This document shows, one piece after another, positions 35,012 to 43,022 of a DNA stretch of 64,000 nucleotides. This stretch comes from a bacterium (GTDB lineage: Bacteria; 4484-113; JAFGCY01): assembly GCA_020849855.1 (NCBI GenBank), contig JADZFO010000006.1:7982-71981 (forward strand). Direction: 5' to 3'. Both the position numbers and the translations under genes were made by a program. How positions within the stretch are numbered: the stretch's first letter is position 1; each line of letters starts with the position of its first letter. The notes beneath the pieces are model-generated. The model made no database searches. It saw only the letters and a program-made list of their open reading frames with translations, and was not told where the DNA came from.

Positions 35012-35674
35012 ATGACACGCAAGAGCAATGCTCGCGACATCGGCCTGTCAGTACTTGTAGCTGCCGGAGCCGCCTTCAGCCTGGCCCTTATCCAGCCAGC
35101 CAATGCCGCCCAGAACAACAACACTGTCCGCTCTAACCGCACCGAGAGCCGCAGCTCAGAGGGCTCCGGCGGTGGCGGCGGTGGCGCCGGCAAGGTCAAC
35201 GTCCATGACATCAGCATCATGAAGGTGCATGAAGACATGGATCTGACCCTGAGCCAGCTTGAGAAGATGCTCGCGGATCTGCAGGGACAGATGTCCCAGC
35301 TGCAGTCCCTGAGCTCCTCGGCCCAGGAGATGGCTACAGCGATCGACGAAGAGAGCGCTGCTACCGCAGCGGCCAGCAGCGAGGAACTCGCCCGGCTGGA
35401 GAATGCCAAATCGGCTTTTGAGGAAGAGGTTGCCAGCGAGCTGGAGAGCGACATCGCTTCCTCGGTGACCAGCAGCCTCGACCAGGCGGCCGCTGCGGCT
35501 GCCGAGGGCGCCTCCCAGGAAGAGAGCAGCCTGAGCACCGAGATGGAGGAGCTGAGCTCCATCATCAGCTCACTGCAGGCAGCGATTGACGAGCTGAAGG
35601 GCAGTACTGAAGCCGCCAGCGCACGCAGCAAGGAGATCAAGATCCGCGCCACCCAGAACTCCCAGTCGCTCTAA
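35012..35674 (+). CDS. Secreted coiled-coil family protein 2
   Basis: The 220-residue protein starts at ATG 35012, preceded by CGGGGGAGTAG. A signal peptide (RDIGLSVLVAAGAAFSLALI, cleaved near ANAA) is followed by the motif NNNTVRSNRTES, a Ser/Gly linker and coiled coil 1 (LSQLEKMLADLQGQMSQLQS). The core is ARLENAKSAFEEEVASELES, followed by an Ala-rich hinge and coiled coil 2 (SSIISSLQAAIDELKGS). Protein 4 shares nearly the whole coiled-coil half, so 2 and 4 are recent duplicates. It is the first gene of a pair with protein 3, 35 bases downstream. Confidence 0.87.
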   Translation: MTRKSNARDIGLSVLVAAGAAFSLALIQPANAAQNNNTVRSNRTESRSSEGSGGGGGGAGKVNVHDISIMKVHEDMDLTLSQLEKMLADLQGQMSQLQSLSSSAQEMATAIDEESAATAAASSEELARLENAKSAFEEEVASELESDIASSVTSSLDQAAAAAAEGASQEESSLSTEMEELSSIISSLQAAIDELKGSTEAASARSKEIKIRATQNSQSL

Positions 35675-35709
35675 GCGGCTGCCGCCATCAAAGCAAAAGG
35701 AACAATGAA

Positions 35710-36300
35710 ATGAACAGCCACAAGAACATCCGCAACCTGGGCCTGAGCGCCATCATCGCCGCTGCCGTCGCCTTCAGCCTCGGCATCAGCAACCAGCCCC
35801 AGGCCGCCGACAACCAGAACTCCAGCCGTTCGAACAACGGCTCGCCTTCTGACAGCGCTTCCCCGCCCAGCACAGAGGAGCTGAGCGAGACGATGAGCCA
35901 GATCGACAGCCTGATCAGCCAGATCGAGGACGGCCTGACCCAGGCCAGCTCACTGCAGGCGCAGCTTTCAGAGCAGAGCAGCCTGCTGAGCGAGGCCCGC
36001 GCGGCCTCCTCCGAGGGCAACGAGGAGATGCTGACCCAGATCGAAGAGGCCCGCCGGGCCTTTGAGACCAGCGTCGCCCCCCTGCTTGACCCGGCAACCG
36101 TGGAGCAGGTCAGCCTGAACTTCACCAAGATCGAGTTTGAGTACAAGCCGCAGCGCGAAGCCTCTGAAGACGATGGCATGGACGATGAGATTGAAGAGCT
36201 GTCGTCCTCAATCTCGGCGGCCCTGAGCGCCCTGGAGTCGCTTAAGGCAGGCTCGTCTGAGCTGACTTCGACCTACGACCTGAAGGCCGCCAAGAAGTAG
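35710..36300 (+). CDS. Secreted coiled-coil family protein 3
   Basis: The 196-residue protein has a signal peptide (RNLGLSAIIAAAVAFSLGIS), the motif NQNSSRSNNGSPSD, coiled coil 1 (MSQIDSLISQIEDGLTQASS) and the core QIEEARRAFETSVAPLLDPA. An acidic segment (SEDDGMDDEIEELSSSISA) leads to the tail TYDLKAAKK. It closely resembles protein 5 (same core and same last residues). The gene follows protein 2 without its own promoter match and precedes a terminator, so 2 and 3 form one unit. Confidence 0.87.
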   Translation: MNSHKNIRNLGLSAIIAAAVAFSLGISNQPQAADNQNSSRSNNGSPSDSASPPSTEELSETMSQIDSLISQIEDGLTQASSLQAQLSEQSSLLSEARAASSEGNEEMLTQIEEARRAFETSVAPLLDPATVEQVSLNFTKIEFEYKPQREASEDDGMDDEIEELSSSISAALSALESLKAGSSELTSTYDLKAAKK

Positions 36301-36323
36301 GCGGAACCTGGCAAACCTGAAAC

Positions 36324-36361
36324 AGCCCCGCTGGCCCAGTCTGGTGCCGGCGGGGCTTTTT
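36324..36361 (+). terminator. Terminator after family gene 3
   Basis: Stem AGCCCCGC/GCGGGGCT is followed by TTTTT. It closes the gene 2-3 unit. Confidence 0.83.
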
Positions 36362-36423
36362 GGCCTGAATTGGCCTGAACAGAGGGCCACAATAGTCATT
36401 ATGGCGAAATTTCCCTGGATTTT

Positions 36424-36448
36424 GTTTAGACTGTAGCGGGGCGGGTAT
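36424..36448 (+). promoter_or_regulatory. General-stress (sigma-B/SigF)-type promoter, family genes 4-5
   Basis: GTTTAG (36424-36429), 13 bases and GGGTAT (36443-36448). The leader that follows (GGTTCCGCAGGGAGCCCC, then CGGGGGAGTAG) is nearly identical to that of gene 2, which indicates duplication of the whole promoter-plus-gene-pair unit. Confidence 0.7.
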
Positions 36449-36498
36449 TACTAGCGGTTCCGCAGGGAGCCCCAATTACAAACATCGGGGGAGTAGAA

Positions 36499-37113
36499 AT
36501 GACGATCAGCAAGCACACTCGCGACATCGGTCTGTCCGTCCTCGTGGCTGCGACAGCCGCCTTCAGCCTGGGGCTCGGGATGCCTGCCTATGCGGCTGAT
36601 GTGAAGAGTCCGCGCGACTCGGCCAGCGGCCAGGCGACCGGCAAGCGCCAGCACAGCCCCACCGCGCCGGATACCGGTGCGACTGAAGAGGAGATGGGCG
36701 CCCGCATCAGCGAGCTGGATGCCCTGATCAGCTCCCTGCAGGAGCAGATGACCCAGCTGCAGGCCCTGTGTGTTTCGGCCCAGGAAATGGGCCAGGCCAT
36801 TGACGAGCAGGCCGCCGCCTCCAGCGAAGCCAGCGCGGAAGAGCTGGCCCGCCTTGAGAATGCCAAGAAGGCCTTCGAGGAAGAGGTTGCCAGCGAGCTG
36901 GAGAGCGATGTCGCCTCCGAGGTTACCTCCAGCCTGGACCAGGCGGCCGCCGCGGCTGCCGAGGGCGCCAGCGCCGAGGAGTCGAGCCTCAGCTCCGATC
37001 TGGAGTCGCTCAATGAGATGGTCAGCTCGCTGCAGGCAGCGATTGAGGAGCTCAAGACCCAGTCCGCCGCCGTCAAGGCTGGCTACGACCTGAAGAAGAA
37101 CGAGAAGGTCTAA
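36499..37113 (+). CDS. Secreted coiled-coil family protein 4
   Basis: The 204-residue protein has a signal peptide (RDIGLSVLVAATAAFSLGLG). The RSN motif is replaced here by PRDSASGQATGK. Coiled coil 1 is ISELDALISSLQEQMTQLQA, the core ARLENAKKAFEEEVASELES is near-identical to protein 2, and coiled coil 2 is MVSSLQAAIEELKTQ. The tail YDLKKNEKV resembles that of proteins 3 and 5. One mature cysteine lies in the first coil. It pairs with protein 5, 64 bases downstream. Confidence 0.87.
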   Translation: MTISKHTRDIGLSVLVAATAAFSLGLGMPAYAADVKSPRDSASGQATGKRQHSPTAPDTGATEEEMGARISELDALISSLQEQMTQLQALCVSAQEMGQAIDEQAAASSEASAEELARLENAKKAFEEEVASELESDVASEVTSSLDQAAAAAAEGASAEESSLSSDLESLNEMVSSLQAAIEELKTQSAAVKAGYDLKKNEKV

Positions 37114-37177
37114 GCCCGGCCCGAAGCAGCCCAAGGCAGCCTGGCTGCCTGCACCCAACACACAAGGGAGAAAGGAA

Positions 37178-37771
37178 ATGAACACGAACATCATCAACAA
37201 GCTGGGCCTGAGCGCAGTCATCGCCGCCGCCGCGATCCTGAGCCTGAGCCTGAATAACTCGGCCTATGCCGCCGATGACCACAACTCGTCCCGCTCGAAC
37301 AAGTCCTCCAGCTCCGCCGACAGCGGCGGCGGCGAGGTCAGCGTCGAAGCGCTGAGCGAGACGATGAGCGAGATCGACAGCCTGCTGTCCCAGATTGAGG
37401 ACGGCCTGAGCCAGGCCAGCTCACTGCACGCCCAGCTGCTGGAGCAGAGCAGTGTGCTCAGCGAGGCCCGCGCCGCCTCTTCCGAGAGCTCGGCGGAGGC
37501 CCTGACGCAGATCGAAGACGCCCGCCGGGCCTTCGAAGCCAGCGTCGCCCCGCTGCTGGACCCCGCAACTGTTGAGGCCGTCAGCCTGCACTTCCAGAAG
37601 ATCGAGATGGAAGCCCGCGTGATGGACGAAGACAGTGATGACGACGGCCTGGACACCGAGATCGAGGAGATCTCCAGCTCCCTCTCCGCCGCCCTCTCCG
37701 CCCTGGAAACCTGCAAGTCCTCTTCTTCTGAGCTGATCGCGACCTACGACCTGAAGGCCGCCAAGAAGTAA
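37178..37771 (+). CDS. Secreted coiled-coil family protein 5
   Basis: The 197-residue protein starts after AGGGAGAAAGGAA. It has a signal peptide (KLGLSAVIAAAAILSLSLNN), the motif DDHNSSRSNKSSSSAD, coiled coil 1 (MSEIDSLLSQIEDGLSQASS), the core QIEDARRAFEASVAPLLDPA, an acidic segment (DEDSDDDGLDTEIEEISSSL) and the tail TYDLKAAKK. It is the duplicate of protein 3. A small hairpin (AGGCAGCC/GGCTGCCT) near 37132 between genes 4 and 5 lacks a T-run and may only modulate relative expression. Confidence 0.87.
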   Translation: MNTNIINKLGLSAVIAAAAILSLSLNNSAYAADDHNSSRSNKSSSSADSGGGEVSVEALSETMSEIDSLLSQIEDGLSQASSLHAQLLEQSSVLSEARAASSESSAEALTQIEDARRAFEASVAPLLDPATVEAVSLHFQKIEMEARVMDEDSDDDGLDTEIEEISSSLSAALSALETCKSSSSELIATYDLKAAKK

Positions 37772-37787
37772 CAAACTGCAAACCTGC

Positions 37788-37827
37788 AAGGCCCCGGGCA
37801 TCCCGTGATCGGGACCCGGGGCCTTTT
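37788..37827 (+). terminator. Terminator after family gene 5
   Basis: A long GC stem AAGGCCCCGGG/CCCGGGGCCTT is followed by TTTTGC. It closes the gene 4-5 unit. Confidence 0.88.
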
Positions 37828-37891
37828 GCTTGTGTGCGATGTCTTATCCTGTATCGCCGGGCATGTACATCCAGGCCTGAGCGCCGGTCAT

Positions 37892-37917
37892 GTTTGCAGC
37901 GGCGCTGCATAGGGTAT
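37892..37917 (+). promoter_or_regulatory. General-stress (sigma-B/SigF)-type promoter, family gene 6
   Basis: GTTTGC (37892-37897), 14 bases and GGGTAT (37912-37917). The leader starts with a GTTGC/GCAAC hairpin. Its sequence differs from the leaders of genes 2 and 4 but the 5'-terminal position is the same. Confidence 0.65.
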
Positions 37918-37967
37918 TAAAGTCGGTTGCTACCCGGCAACGCATGAACCTGCACAAGGGGGAACTG

Positions 37968-38633
37968 ATGATTAACAGCACAAGCCTGCGCCTGGTACTG
38001 GCGGTCTTCTTCTTTGTCCTGCTTGCCGGCGGCAGCCTGCAAAGCGCCAGCGCGGCTGAAGGCAACCAGAACGAAGCCCGCAGCAACAAGTCCCGCGGCG
38101 GGATCCGCGCGGATGATGGCAGCGGCGGCGGCGGCAGCGGTGGCAGCGCCGGCGACGCGATCATCGAGAACATGCGCACACGCATAAACGAGCTTGAGGA
38201 GCGCCTCAAGAACCTGGGCATCCTGTCGGCGCAGGTTGACCAGGAGCTGGCCGCCATTGACGCCCTGCAGCAGGAGATCAGCAGCCTGAGTGTCCAGGCG
38301 CGGGATGCCGCAGAGGCAGAGGCCGCCGCTGCCGAGGACCTGTCAGCCCAGTATGAAGAGGCGACGCGCGTCTTCAATGAGCAGGTAGCCCCTGTGCTGG
38401 ACCCTGCAGTGGCGCAGGCCGTGCTGGCCGCGCTGGACGGCGCCTCGAAGGAGGCGGGCAGGATGCGCAGCTCCGGCGGAGTGACCGTGGCCAGCGGCGA
38501 TGTGAACGGTGACGGACTTGACAGCTCGGTCAGTGAAGCGCTGGACGAGATCCGCGAGGCGGCTGCTGACCTGAAGAAGGTGGTCGAGAAAGCCACCAGC
38601 GGCCTGAAGGACACGCTGAAGACACAGGTCTAG
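37968..38633 (+). CDS. Secreted coiled-coil family protein 6
   Basis: The 221-residue protein starts at ATG 37968, chosen because AAGGGGGA lies just upstream; ATG 37944 and an upstream GTG lack a ribosome site. It has a signal peptide (RLVLAVFFFVLLAGGSLQSA), the motif NQNEARSNKSRGGI, a Gly-rich linker, coiled coil 1 (IIENMRTRINELEERLKNLG) and the core ATRVFNEQVAPVLDPAVAQA. A short DVNGDGLDSS loop could bind calcium, and a C-terminal helix (IREAAADLKKVVEKATSG) ends the protein. It is a single-gene unit and is convergent with rtcB. Confidence 0.86.
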   Translation: MINSTSLRLVLAVFFFVLLAGGSLQSASAAEGNQNEARSNKSRGGIRADDGSGGGGSGGSAGDAIIENMRTRINELEERLKNLGILSAQVDQELAAIDALQQEISSLSVQARDAAEAEAAAAEDLSAQYEEATRVFNEQVAPVLDPAVAQAVLAALDGASKEAGRMRSSGGVTVASGDVNGDGLDSSVSEALDEIREAAADLKKVVEKATSGLKDTLKTQV

Positions 38634-38685
38634 CGGCTGTGGTCCTGGCCTGCCAGAGGCTGGCCAGCCTGAATGAGCAAAGGGG

Positions 38686-38716
38686 GGGCGGAGCCAGGCT
38701 CCGCCCATTTCTGTTT
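38686..38716. terminator. Bidirectional hairpin between family gene 6 and rtcB
   Basis: GGGCGGAGCC/GGCTCCGCCC with a minimal loop is followed on the plus strand by ATTTCTGTTTCT. The genes on both sides are convergent, so it may serve both. Confidence 0.7.
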
Positions 38717-38752
38717 CTCATCAATGCAGATCAGTCCACACTTCAGTACGGG

Positions 38753-40129
38753 TCAGTCCACGCTGCCGTCGCCGCTCTTGAGCGTAATGATCGGCCGCAG
38801 CTCGTGGACAACCTCGACCAGCTCGGCCTGGCGGGCCATGACCGTATCGATGTTCTTGTAGGCCATGGGGGCCTCATCAAGGTAACCCGCGCTGGCCGTG
38901 CTGAAAGTTCCCTCCAGCGCGGCCTCGAACTGGCCCGTGTTCAGCTCCCGCAGGGCGTGCTTACGCCCCATCGCGCGGCCCGCGCCGTGGCTGCAGGAGT
39001 GGAAGCTCTCCTCATGCCCGCGGCCGCGCACGATAAAGCTCGCCGTGCCCATGCTGCCCGGGATGATGCCGGTCTCACCCTTCCGGGCCCGGGTCGCCCC
39101 CTTGCGGTGGACGATCACATTGCGCCCGAAGTGGTGCTCCAGGGCCGCATAGTTGTGCGGGATGTTGATCATCCGCGCCTCGTCGAACTCAATGCCGAGG
39201 CAGGCCAAAGCGCTGATCAGCATCTCGACGCGGTTGGCCAGGGCGTAGGTCACCGCCCAGCTCATGTCGTACAGGTAGTGCTTCCCCTCTTCGGTCTCCA
39301 GCGGCAGCCAGCTCAGCGCGCGGTTGGGGCGCGTGGACTCCCAGCGCTCGTTGAGCACGCAGGCCAGGCGGTCGTAGTGATCGGCGATCTTGAGCCCGAT
39401 GTTACGGCTGCCGGAGTGCACCATCAGCCAGACCTGGCCGTCTTCGTCGCGCTGCGCCTCCAGGAAGTGGTTGCCACCGCCGAGCGTGCCGGCCTGGCGC
39501 ACCAGCATGTCGAGCAGATCGCTGAACTTCTGCGCCGGCTGCATCAGCGGGTAGGCATGGAAGCCGTCAATCTCGGCGCCACTCGCGGCGAAGCGCGTGA
39601 CCAGCCGCTCCCTGCGCTGCTCATTTTCTTCGCGCTCAGCCTTGCCCGCCGCATTGTGGCAGCTAAAGCCAACCGGGACAGCCTTTTGAGTGCGCGCCAG
39701 CCACTGGGCCCAGAACTCGCGCAGCTTCAGCTCGCCCTCGAACTTCAGGCCGGTGGGGTAAGCCGCCATGCCACAGCCGATATCGACACCCACGCAGTTG
39801 GGGACCACCGCCTGTTCCAGGGCCATCACCGCGCCGACCGTCGCCCCCTTGCCGTAGTGGCAGTCGGGCATGATCGCCAGGTGCCTGAAGAGGCGCGGCA
39901 TCGAGAGCATCTCGCCGATCTGCGCCTGGGCGTTGTCGTCAATGTCGTCGACCGGCAGCCAGAGCTTTGCCACCCGGCCGCCATTCGCGATGACATGCCG
40001 GCCAGGGCGCTGCGAAGGCTGCGCAGACTCTTCCGCAGCCGCAGCAGCAGGCGCAGCGGCTGCACTCAGCGCCGCCGGCTCAATGTGCTCAGCCCCGACC
40101 TCAGCCGGGCTGATCTCCTCGGACCACAT
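38753..40129 (-). CDS. rtcB: RNA-splicing ligase RtcB
   Basis: RtcB joins RNA 2',3'-cyclic phosphate or 3'-phosphate ends to 5'-OH ends using GTP and Mn2+, in RNA repair. The 458-residue sequence has the metal and catalytic motifs: DCHYGKGATVGAV, VGVDIGCGM, GGGNHFLE, HSGSRNIG, and the guanylated histidine in SCSHGAGRAMGRK. The start at 40129 follows GGAGG with 8 bases between; an extra 46 codons to 40267 are open but lack a ribosome site. An Ala-rich stretch of about 20 residues near the N-terminus is atypical. Confidence 0.95.
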   Translation of the reverse strand: MWSEEISPAEVGAEHIEPAALSAAAAPAAAAAEESAQPSQRPGRHVIANGGRVAKLWLPVDDIDDNAQAQIGEMLSMPRLFRHLAIMPDCHYGKGATVGAVMALEQAVVPNCVGVDIGCGMAAYPTGLKFEGELKLREFWAQWLARTQKAVPVGFSCHNAAGKAEREENEQRRERLVTRFAASGAEIDGFHAYPLMQPAQKFSDLLDMLVRQAGTLGGGNHFLEAQRDEDGQVWLMVHSGSRNIGLKIADHYDRLACVLNERWESTRPNRALSWLPLETEEGKHYLYDMSWAVTYALANRVEMLISALACLGIEFDEARMINIPHNYAALEHHFGRNVIVHRKGATRARKGETGIIPGSMGTASFIVRGRGHEESFHSCSHGAGRAMGRKHALRELNTGQFEAALEGTFSTASAGYLDEAPMAYKNIDTVMARQAELVEVVHELRPIITLKSGDGSVD

Positions 40130-40329
40130 ACATCCATCCTCCCAGTGCGGGCCGCGCTTTATCTTGGCCGGCCGCACCGTTAAGCTCGCCGCGCTTGCGG
40201 CGCAGTTACGCGCCCGGCATATACGCAGCGGCAAGAAGCATGATACCCGTTTTGCAGGCTGCGGCATCAGGCAGGTTCCTTCACTGATCGTCAGCGAGGC
40301 TCCTTCTGCTGCACGGGAGAACGTTTGCC

Positions 40330-40335
40330 TATAAT
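40330..40335 (+). promoter_or_regulatory. -10 box (TATAAT) before membrane module gene A1
   Basis: TATAAT lies 8 bases before the GTG at 40344, and no ribosome site is present. The message should be leaderless or nearly so. Confidence 0.5.
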
Positions 40336-40343
40336 CTCCAACA

Positions 40344-41558
40344 GTGCGCGCGGTATACAGCAGGCCGGGAGATGTCTTGCGGGGCTGGGCCGATTCATGG
40401 TCCAGCCGGGCGGATAACCCGCTACTGAGCTACTGGGCTTCGCAGGACCTCACTGCCCGCAGCATGCTGCCCTGGTACCGCCGGTCGCCGGGCCTCCTGC
40501 TTGCAGCCCTTGTACTGAGCTGTGCGGTTTGCGCCGCCCTGCTGCTGACCGAGAGCATCCAGCAGGGCAGCCTGCCAGGCTCGCTGGACAGCCTGGTCCG
40601 CGGCGAGCGGATCATGCAGCTGCAAATCAGCATCTTCCTGCTTGGACTGCATCTGCTGGCGCTGCTCTGGCTGGCCAGTGCCTTTGGCGCCGCGGCCGCC
40701 CTGGCGCTTGGTTTCCTCGAGCCCCAGCCGCGCCAGGTGCTGCGCCGCAGCCTGGATGACCTGCTGGCAGTTTCGGCCCTGACTGAGCAGCAGCTGCTGC
40801 TGGGCCTGCTTCTTTACAGCCTGCGCCGGCTGGCTTTGCCTTTGCTGCTTGTGGTCGGCTCAGGAGCCCTGCTGTGCTACTTCGGCCAGGACACCTTTGG
40901 TATCAGTCTGGCCAGCTGGGAGTTGACCCAGGCCGAAACTGTGGCGGTGGGCCCGCTGCTGCTGGTCGGCATCGGCACCCTGCTTAGCGCCTTTGGCGGC
41001 TGTCTTTGCCTGCTGCTGCTTTTCGTCAGCCTCAGCCTCAGCGCCGGCCCATCGGCCCTGCCCCAGAGCGGCGCCTGGCTGCAGGCCCAGACGCAGCTCT
41101 GGCTGGTACCGCTGGCGCTGGTATCGCTCGCTGGCCTGCCATTCATCCGCGAGGACGAGCTTTTCGGCGGGCTGGATGTGCTGCTGCCACTGGCTTTTGC
41201 CGCCTGGCTGCAGATCATTCTGGGCCTTTATCTGGCCCGGCGCTGGCCCTGGCTGCGCCTGCTGATCGGGCACAGCATCGCCGGTCCGCTGTTGGCGGTT
41301 TTGGTGCCGCTTTATGCAACGCTGCTGCTCAGCGGCGAGCTGCTGGCCCCGGCCAACGCGCTGGCGATTGCCGGCTTCTCTGTGCTCTTTGCCCTGTCCA
41401 GCTATAACCCGCTGCCCTTCCTGCTGCTGCTTGGCGGCGAGCAGTCCACTGCATTCAGGGTGCTGCTCTGCTTTGCCGCGATTCAGCTCCTGTCACTGCC
41501 GATCCTGGCCGGACTGGCCCGCGACGCCATCCAGCGCCGCAAGTGGGAGGGCCGCTGA
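40344..41558 (+). CDS. Module protein A1: polytopic membrane protein
   Basis: The 404-residue protein has about ten membrane segments and a short cytosolic N-terminus (SRADNPLLSYWASQDLTARS). After the second or third span comes LGFLEPQPRQVLRRSLDDLL and AVSALTEQQLLLGLLLYSLR, a layout reminiscent of ABC-2-type permeases, whose cytosolic loop carries a similar LSxxELLLGKLL pattern; no ATPase gene is nearby. The C-terminus is FARDAIQRRKW-like (LARDAIQRRKWEGR). It is 1-base overlapped (TGATG) by its partner B1, and the A-B pair is repeated downstream. The function is unknown. Confidence 0.8.
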   Translation: MRAVYSRPGDVLRGWADSWSSRADNPLLSYWASQDLTARSMLPWYRRSPGLLLAALVLSCAVCAALLLTESIQQGSLPGSLDSLVRGERIMQLQISIFLLGLHLLALLWLASAFGAAAALALGFLEPQPRQVLRRSLDDLLAVSALTEQQLLLGLLLYSLRRLALPLLLVVGSGALLCYFGQDTFGISLASWELTQAETVAVGPLLLVGIGTLLSAFGGCLCLLLLFVSLSLSAGPSALPQSGAWLQAQTQLWLVPLALVSLAGLPFIREDELFGGLDVLLPLAFAAWLQIILGLYLARRWPWLRLLIGHSIAGPLLAVLVPLYATLLLSGELLAPANALAIAGFSVLFALSSYNPLPFLLLLGGEQSTAFRVLLCFAAIQLLSLPILAGLARDAIQRRKWEGR

Positions 41559-42973
41559 TGCCGCGCCAGGTAGAACAGTCCTTTGCACAGAAGCGCTTTG
41601 AGCCGGGCTGGATAAAGCAGCAGCGTCGCGTCGAGCTTGCAGTCTGGGCATTCCTGCTGGCTGCGCCTTTGCTGCTCCTGCTGGGGCTTAATGCAGGTCA
41701 GCCGCGCTTTGACCCGGCGGTGGCCGGTATTGGCAACCCGGTCTTTGATGACTTCATTCAGGTGCTGCTGCGCGACGGCGGACTGGACCAGCCCATGGCC
41801 CTTATCTCCGAGCTGCGGCTGAGCCCGGCCGCCTGGGATGAGCTGGCTGCGCGGCACAGCAAGGATCCTCGCCTGTATGAGCTGCGAGCCCTCATTGTGG
41901 TACCGGAGCCCGGCAAGACTGAGGATGAGATGCAGGACTTCTTTGAGTTTAAGGACGCTTCGCGGAAGGAGGCCCTGGCCCTGCTGCAGGAGCGCGGCCT
42001 GCAATCAGTAAGCCTGGAACTGTTTGGATTGGAGCAGCAGCACCGGACCTGGCTTGAGGAAGCGACGAGGGAAATGGAAATGCAGCCGCCGGGAGCCGGG
42101 GCCAGCCGGGCGCAGATTGACCTATATAGCCTGGCGCAGCACCAGCATGCCCGCGCAGCTCATGGCGCGCAGCAGCTGGCGGCCTATGAAACTCTGGCGG
42201 CCCGGGCGCCGGACGAAGGTGCTATCTGGTACTCACTGGCCCTTCAGGATTGCGAAGCCGGGGACTGGAAGGCTGCCGTGAAGCATCTGGCCCGGGGCAA
42301 TGATGCCGCGAGCTGCAGCGCGCTGCGCGGCAGCCCGCTTGAGGACTACTACCTCGCCTGCGCGGCAGGCCGGCCACCCGCCGATCCGCTAAGTGGCGCC
42401 TGCCTGGCCAGTCTGGAGAACGTGGCCCAGCGGGCCAGCTACTACTCGCGGCGCTGGCCGCTGGAAGCCTGCCTGCAGTATTGCCAGGACAGCGGAGACC
42501 ACGCGCTGCAGGCTGAGCTGTTCATCGCCCTGTGCCGGATGGCCCGCGCGCCGGGCTGCAGTCCCATGGAAAGCATGTTCTTCCTGCACCAGATCGACTC
42601 GATGCTCGCGGGCTATCGCAGTACGCCGCAGATCACCAGCAGCGACCCGCGCCTCAGCCGCCTTGAACAGGAGCTCAGCAGCGTCAAATCCCAGATCCGC
42701 AGTTTCTTCCAGAACAGCGCTACCCGCGCCAACTGGAACAGCGGCGGCGGGCCACTGCAGAATCTCCAACTCCAGCTTGTGCAGCGCTGGCAGGGCTATT
42801 CCGGCCAGGGCTATGAAGCTGACATGTATCAGGACTCCCGGGACTGGAACCACCTTCTGGCGCCGGGAGGCAGCATCCATGAAGCGCTGAAAGGAATGGA
42901 GGACTTCGACTGGGTCAGCCTGAGCTGGCATTCCGGCGGCCAGGGCACGCCCGCCGCAGCCGCTCAAGAATAG
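41558..42973 (+). CDS. Module protein B1: anchored extracytoplasmic helical protein
   Basis: The 471-residue protein starts at the ATG within TGATG, preceded by GGGAGG. One N-terminal membrane span (VWAFLLAAPLLLLLGLNAG) anchors a large, mostly helical extracytoplasmic part. A TPR-like stretch (YSLALQDCEAGDWKAAVKHL ARG) lies in the middle, and several Cys are present. The C-terminus has YQDSRDWNHLLAPGGSIHEA and GMEDFDWVSLSW. It is homologous to B2 and to the decayed copy near 60.1-61.0 kb. With A1 it probably forms a membrane complex whose role is not recognisable. Confidence 0.8.
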   Translation: MPRQVEQSFAQKRFEPGWIKQQRRVELAVWAFLLAAPLLLLLGLNAGQPRFDPAVAGIGNPVFDDFIQVLLRDGGLDQPMALISELRLSPAAWDELAARHSKDPRLYELRALIVVPEPGKTEDEMQDFFEFKDASRKEALALLQERGLQSVSLELFGLEQQHRTWLEEATREMEMQPPGAGASRAQIDLYSLAQHQHARAAHGAQQLAAYETLAARAPDEGAIWYSLALQDCEAGDWKAAVKHLARGNDAASCSALRGSPLEDYYLACAAGRPPADPLSGACLASLENVAQRASYYSRRWPLEACLQYCQDSGDHALQAELFIALCRMARAPGCSPMESMFFLHQIDSMLAGYRSTPQITSSDPRLSRLEQELSSVKSQIRSFFQNSATRANWNSGGGPLQNLQLQLVQRWQGYSGQGYEADMYQDSRDWNHLLAPGGSIHEALKGMEDFDWVSLSWHSGGQGTPAAAAQE

Positions 42974-43009
42974 CCTTGCCTGGCGCGCAGGCAGATTGGC
43001 CCTAAGGCC

Positions 43010-43015
43010 TATAAT
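43010..43015 (+). promoter_or_regulatory. -10 box (TATAAT) before membrane module gene A2
   Basis: TATAAT lies 7 bases before the in-frame TTG at 43023, which aligns with the start of paralogue A1. No ribosome site is present, so the transcript is predicted leaderless. Confidence 0.5.
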
Positions 43016-43022
43016 CGCCGCA

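Noticed and set aside
37127-37150. Terminator between family genes 4 and 5
   Set aside because: The AGGCAGCC/GGCTGCCT hairpin has no T-run, and the downstream gene lacks its own promoter match.
40130-40267. N-terminal extension of RtcB by 46 codons
   Set aside because: The ATG at 40129 has a GGAGG site at good spacing, and the extension is Arg/Ala-rich without family similarity.
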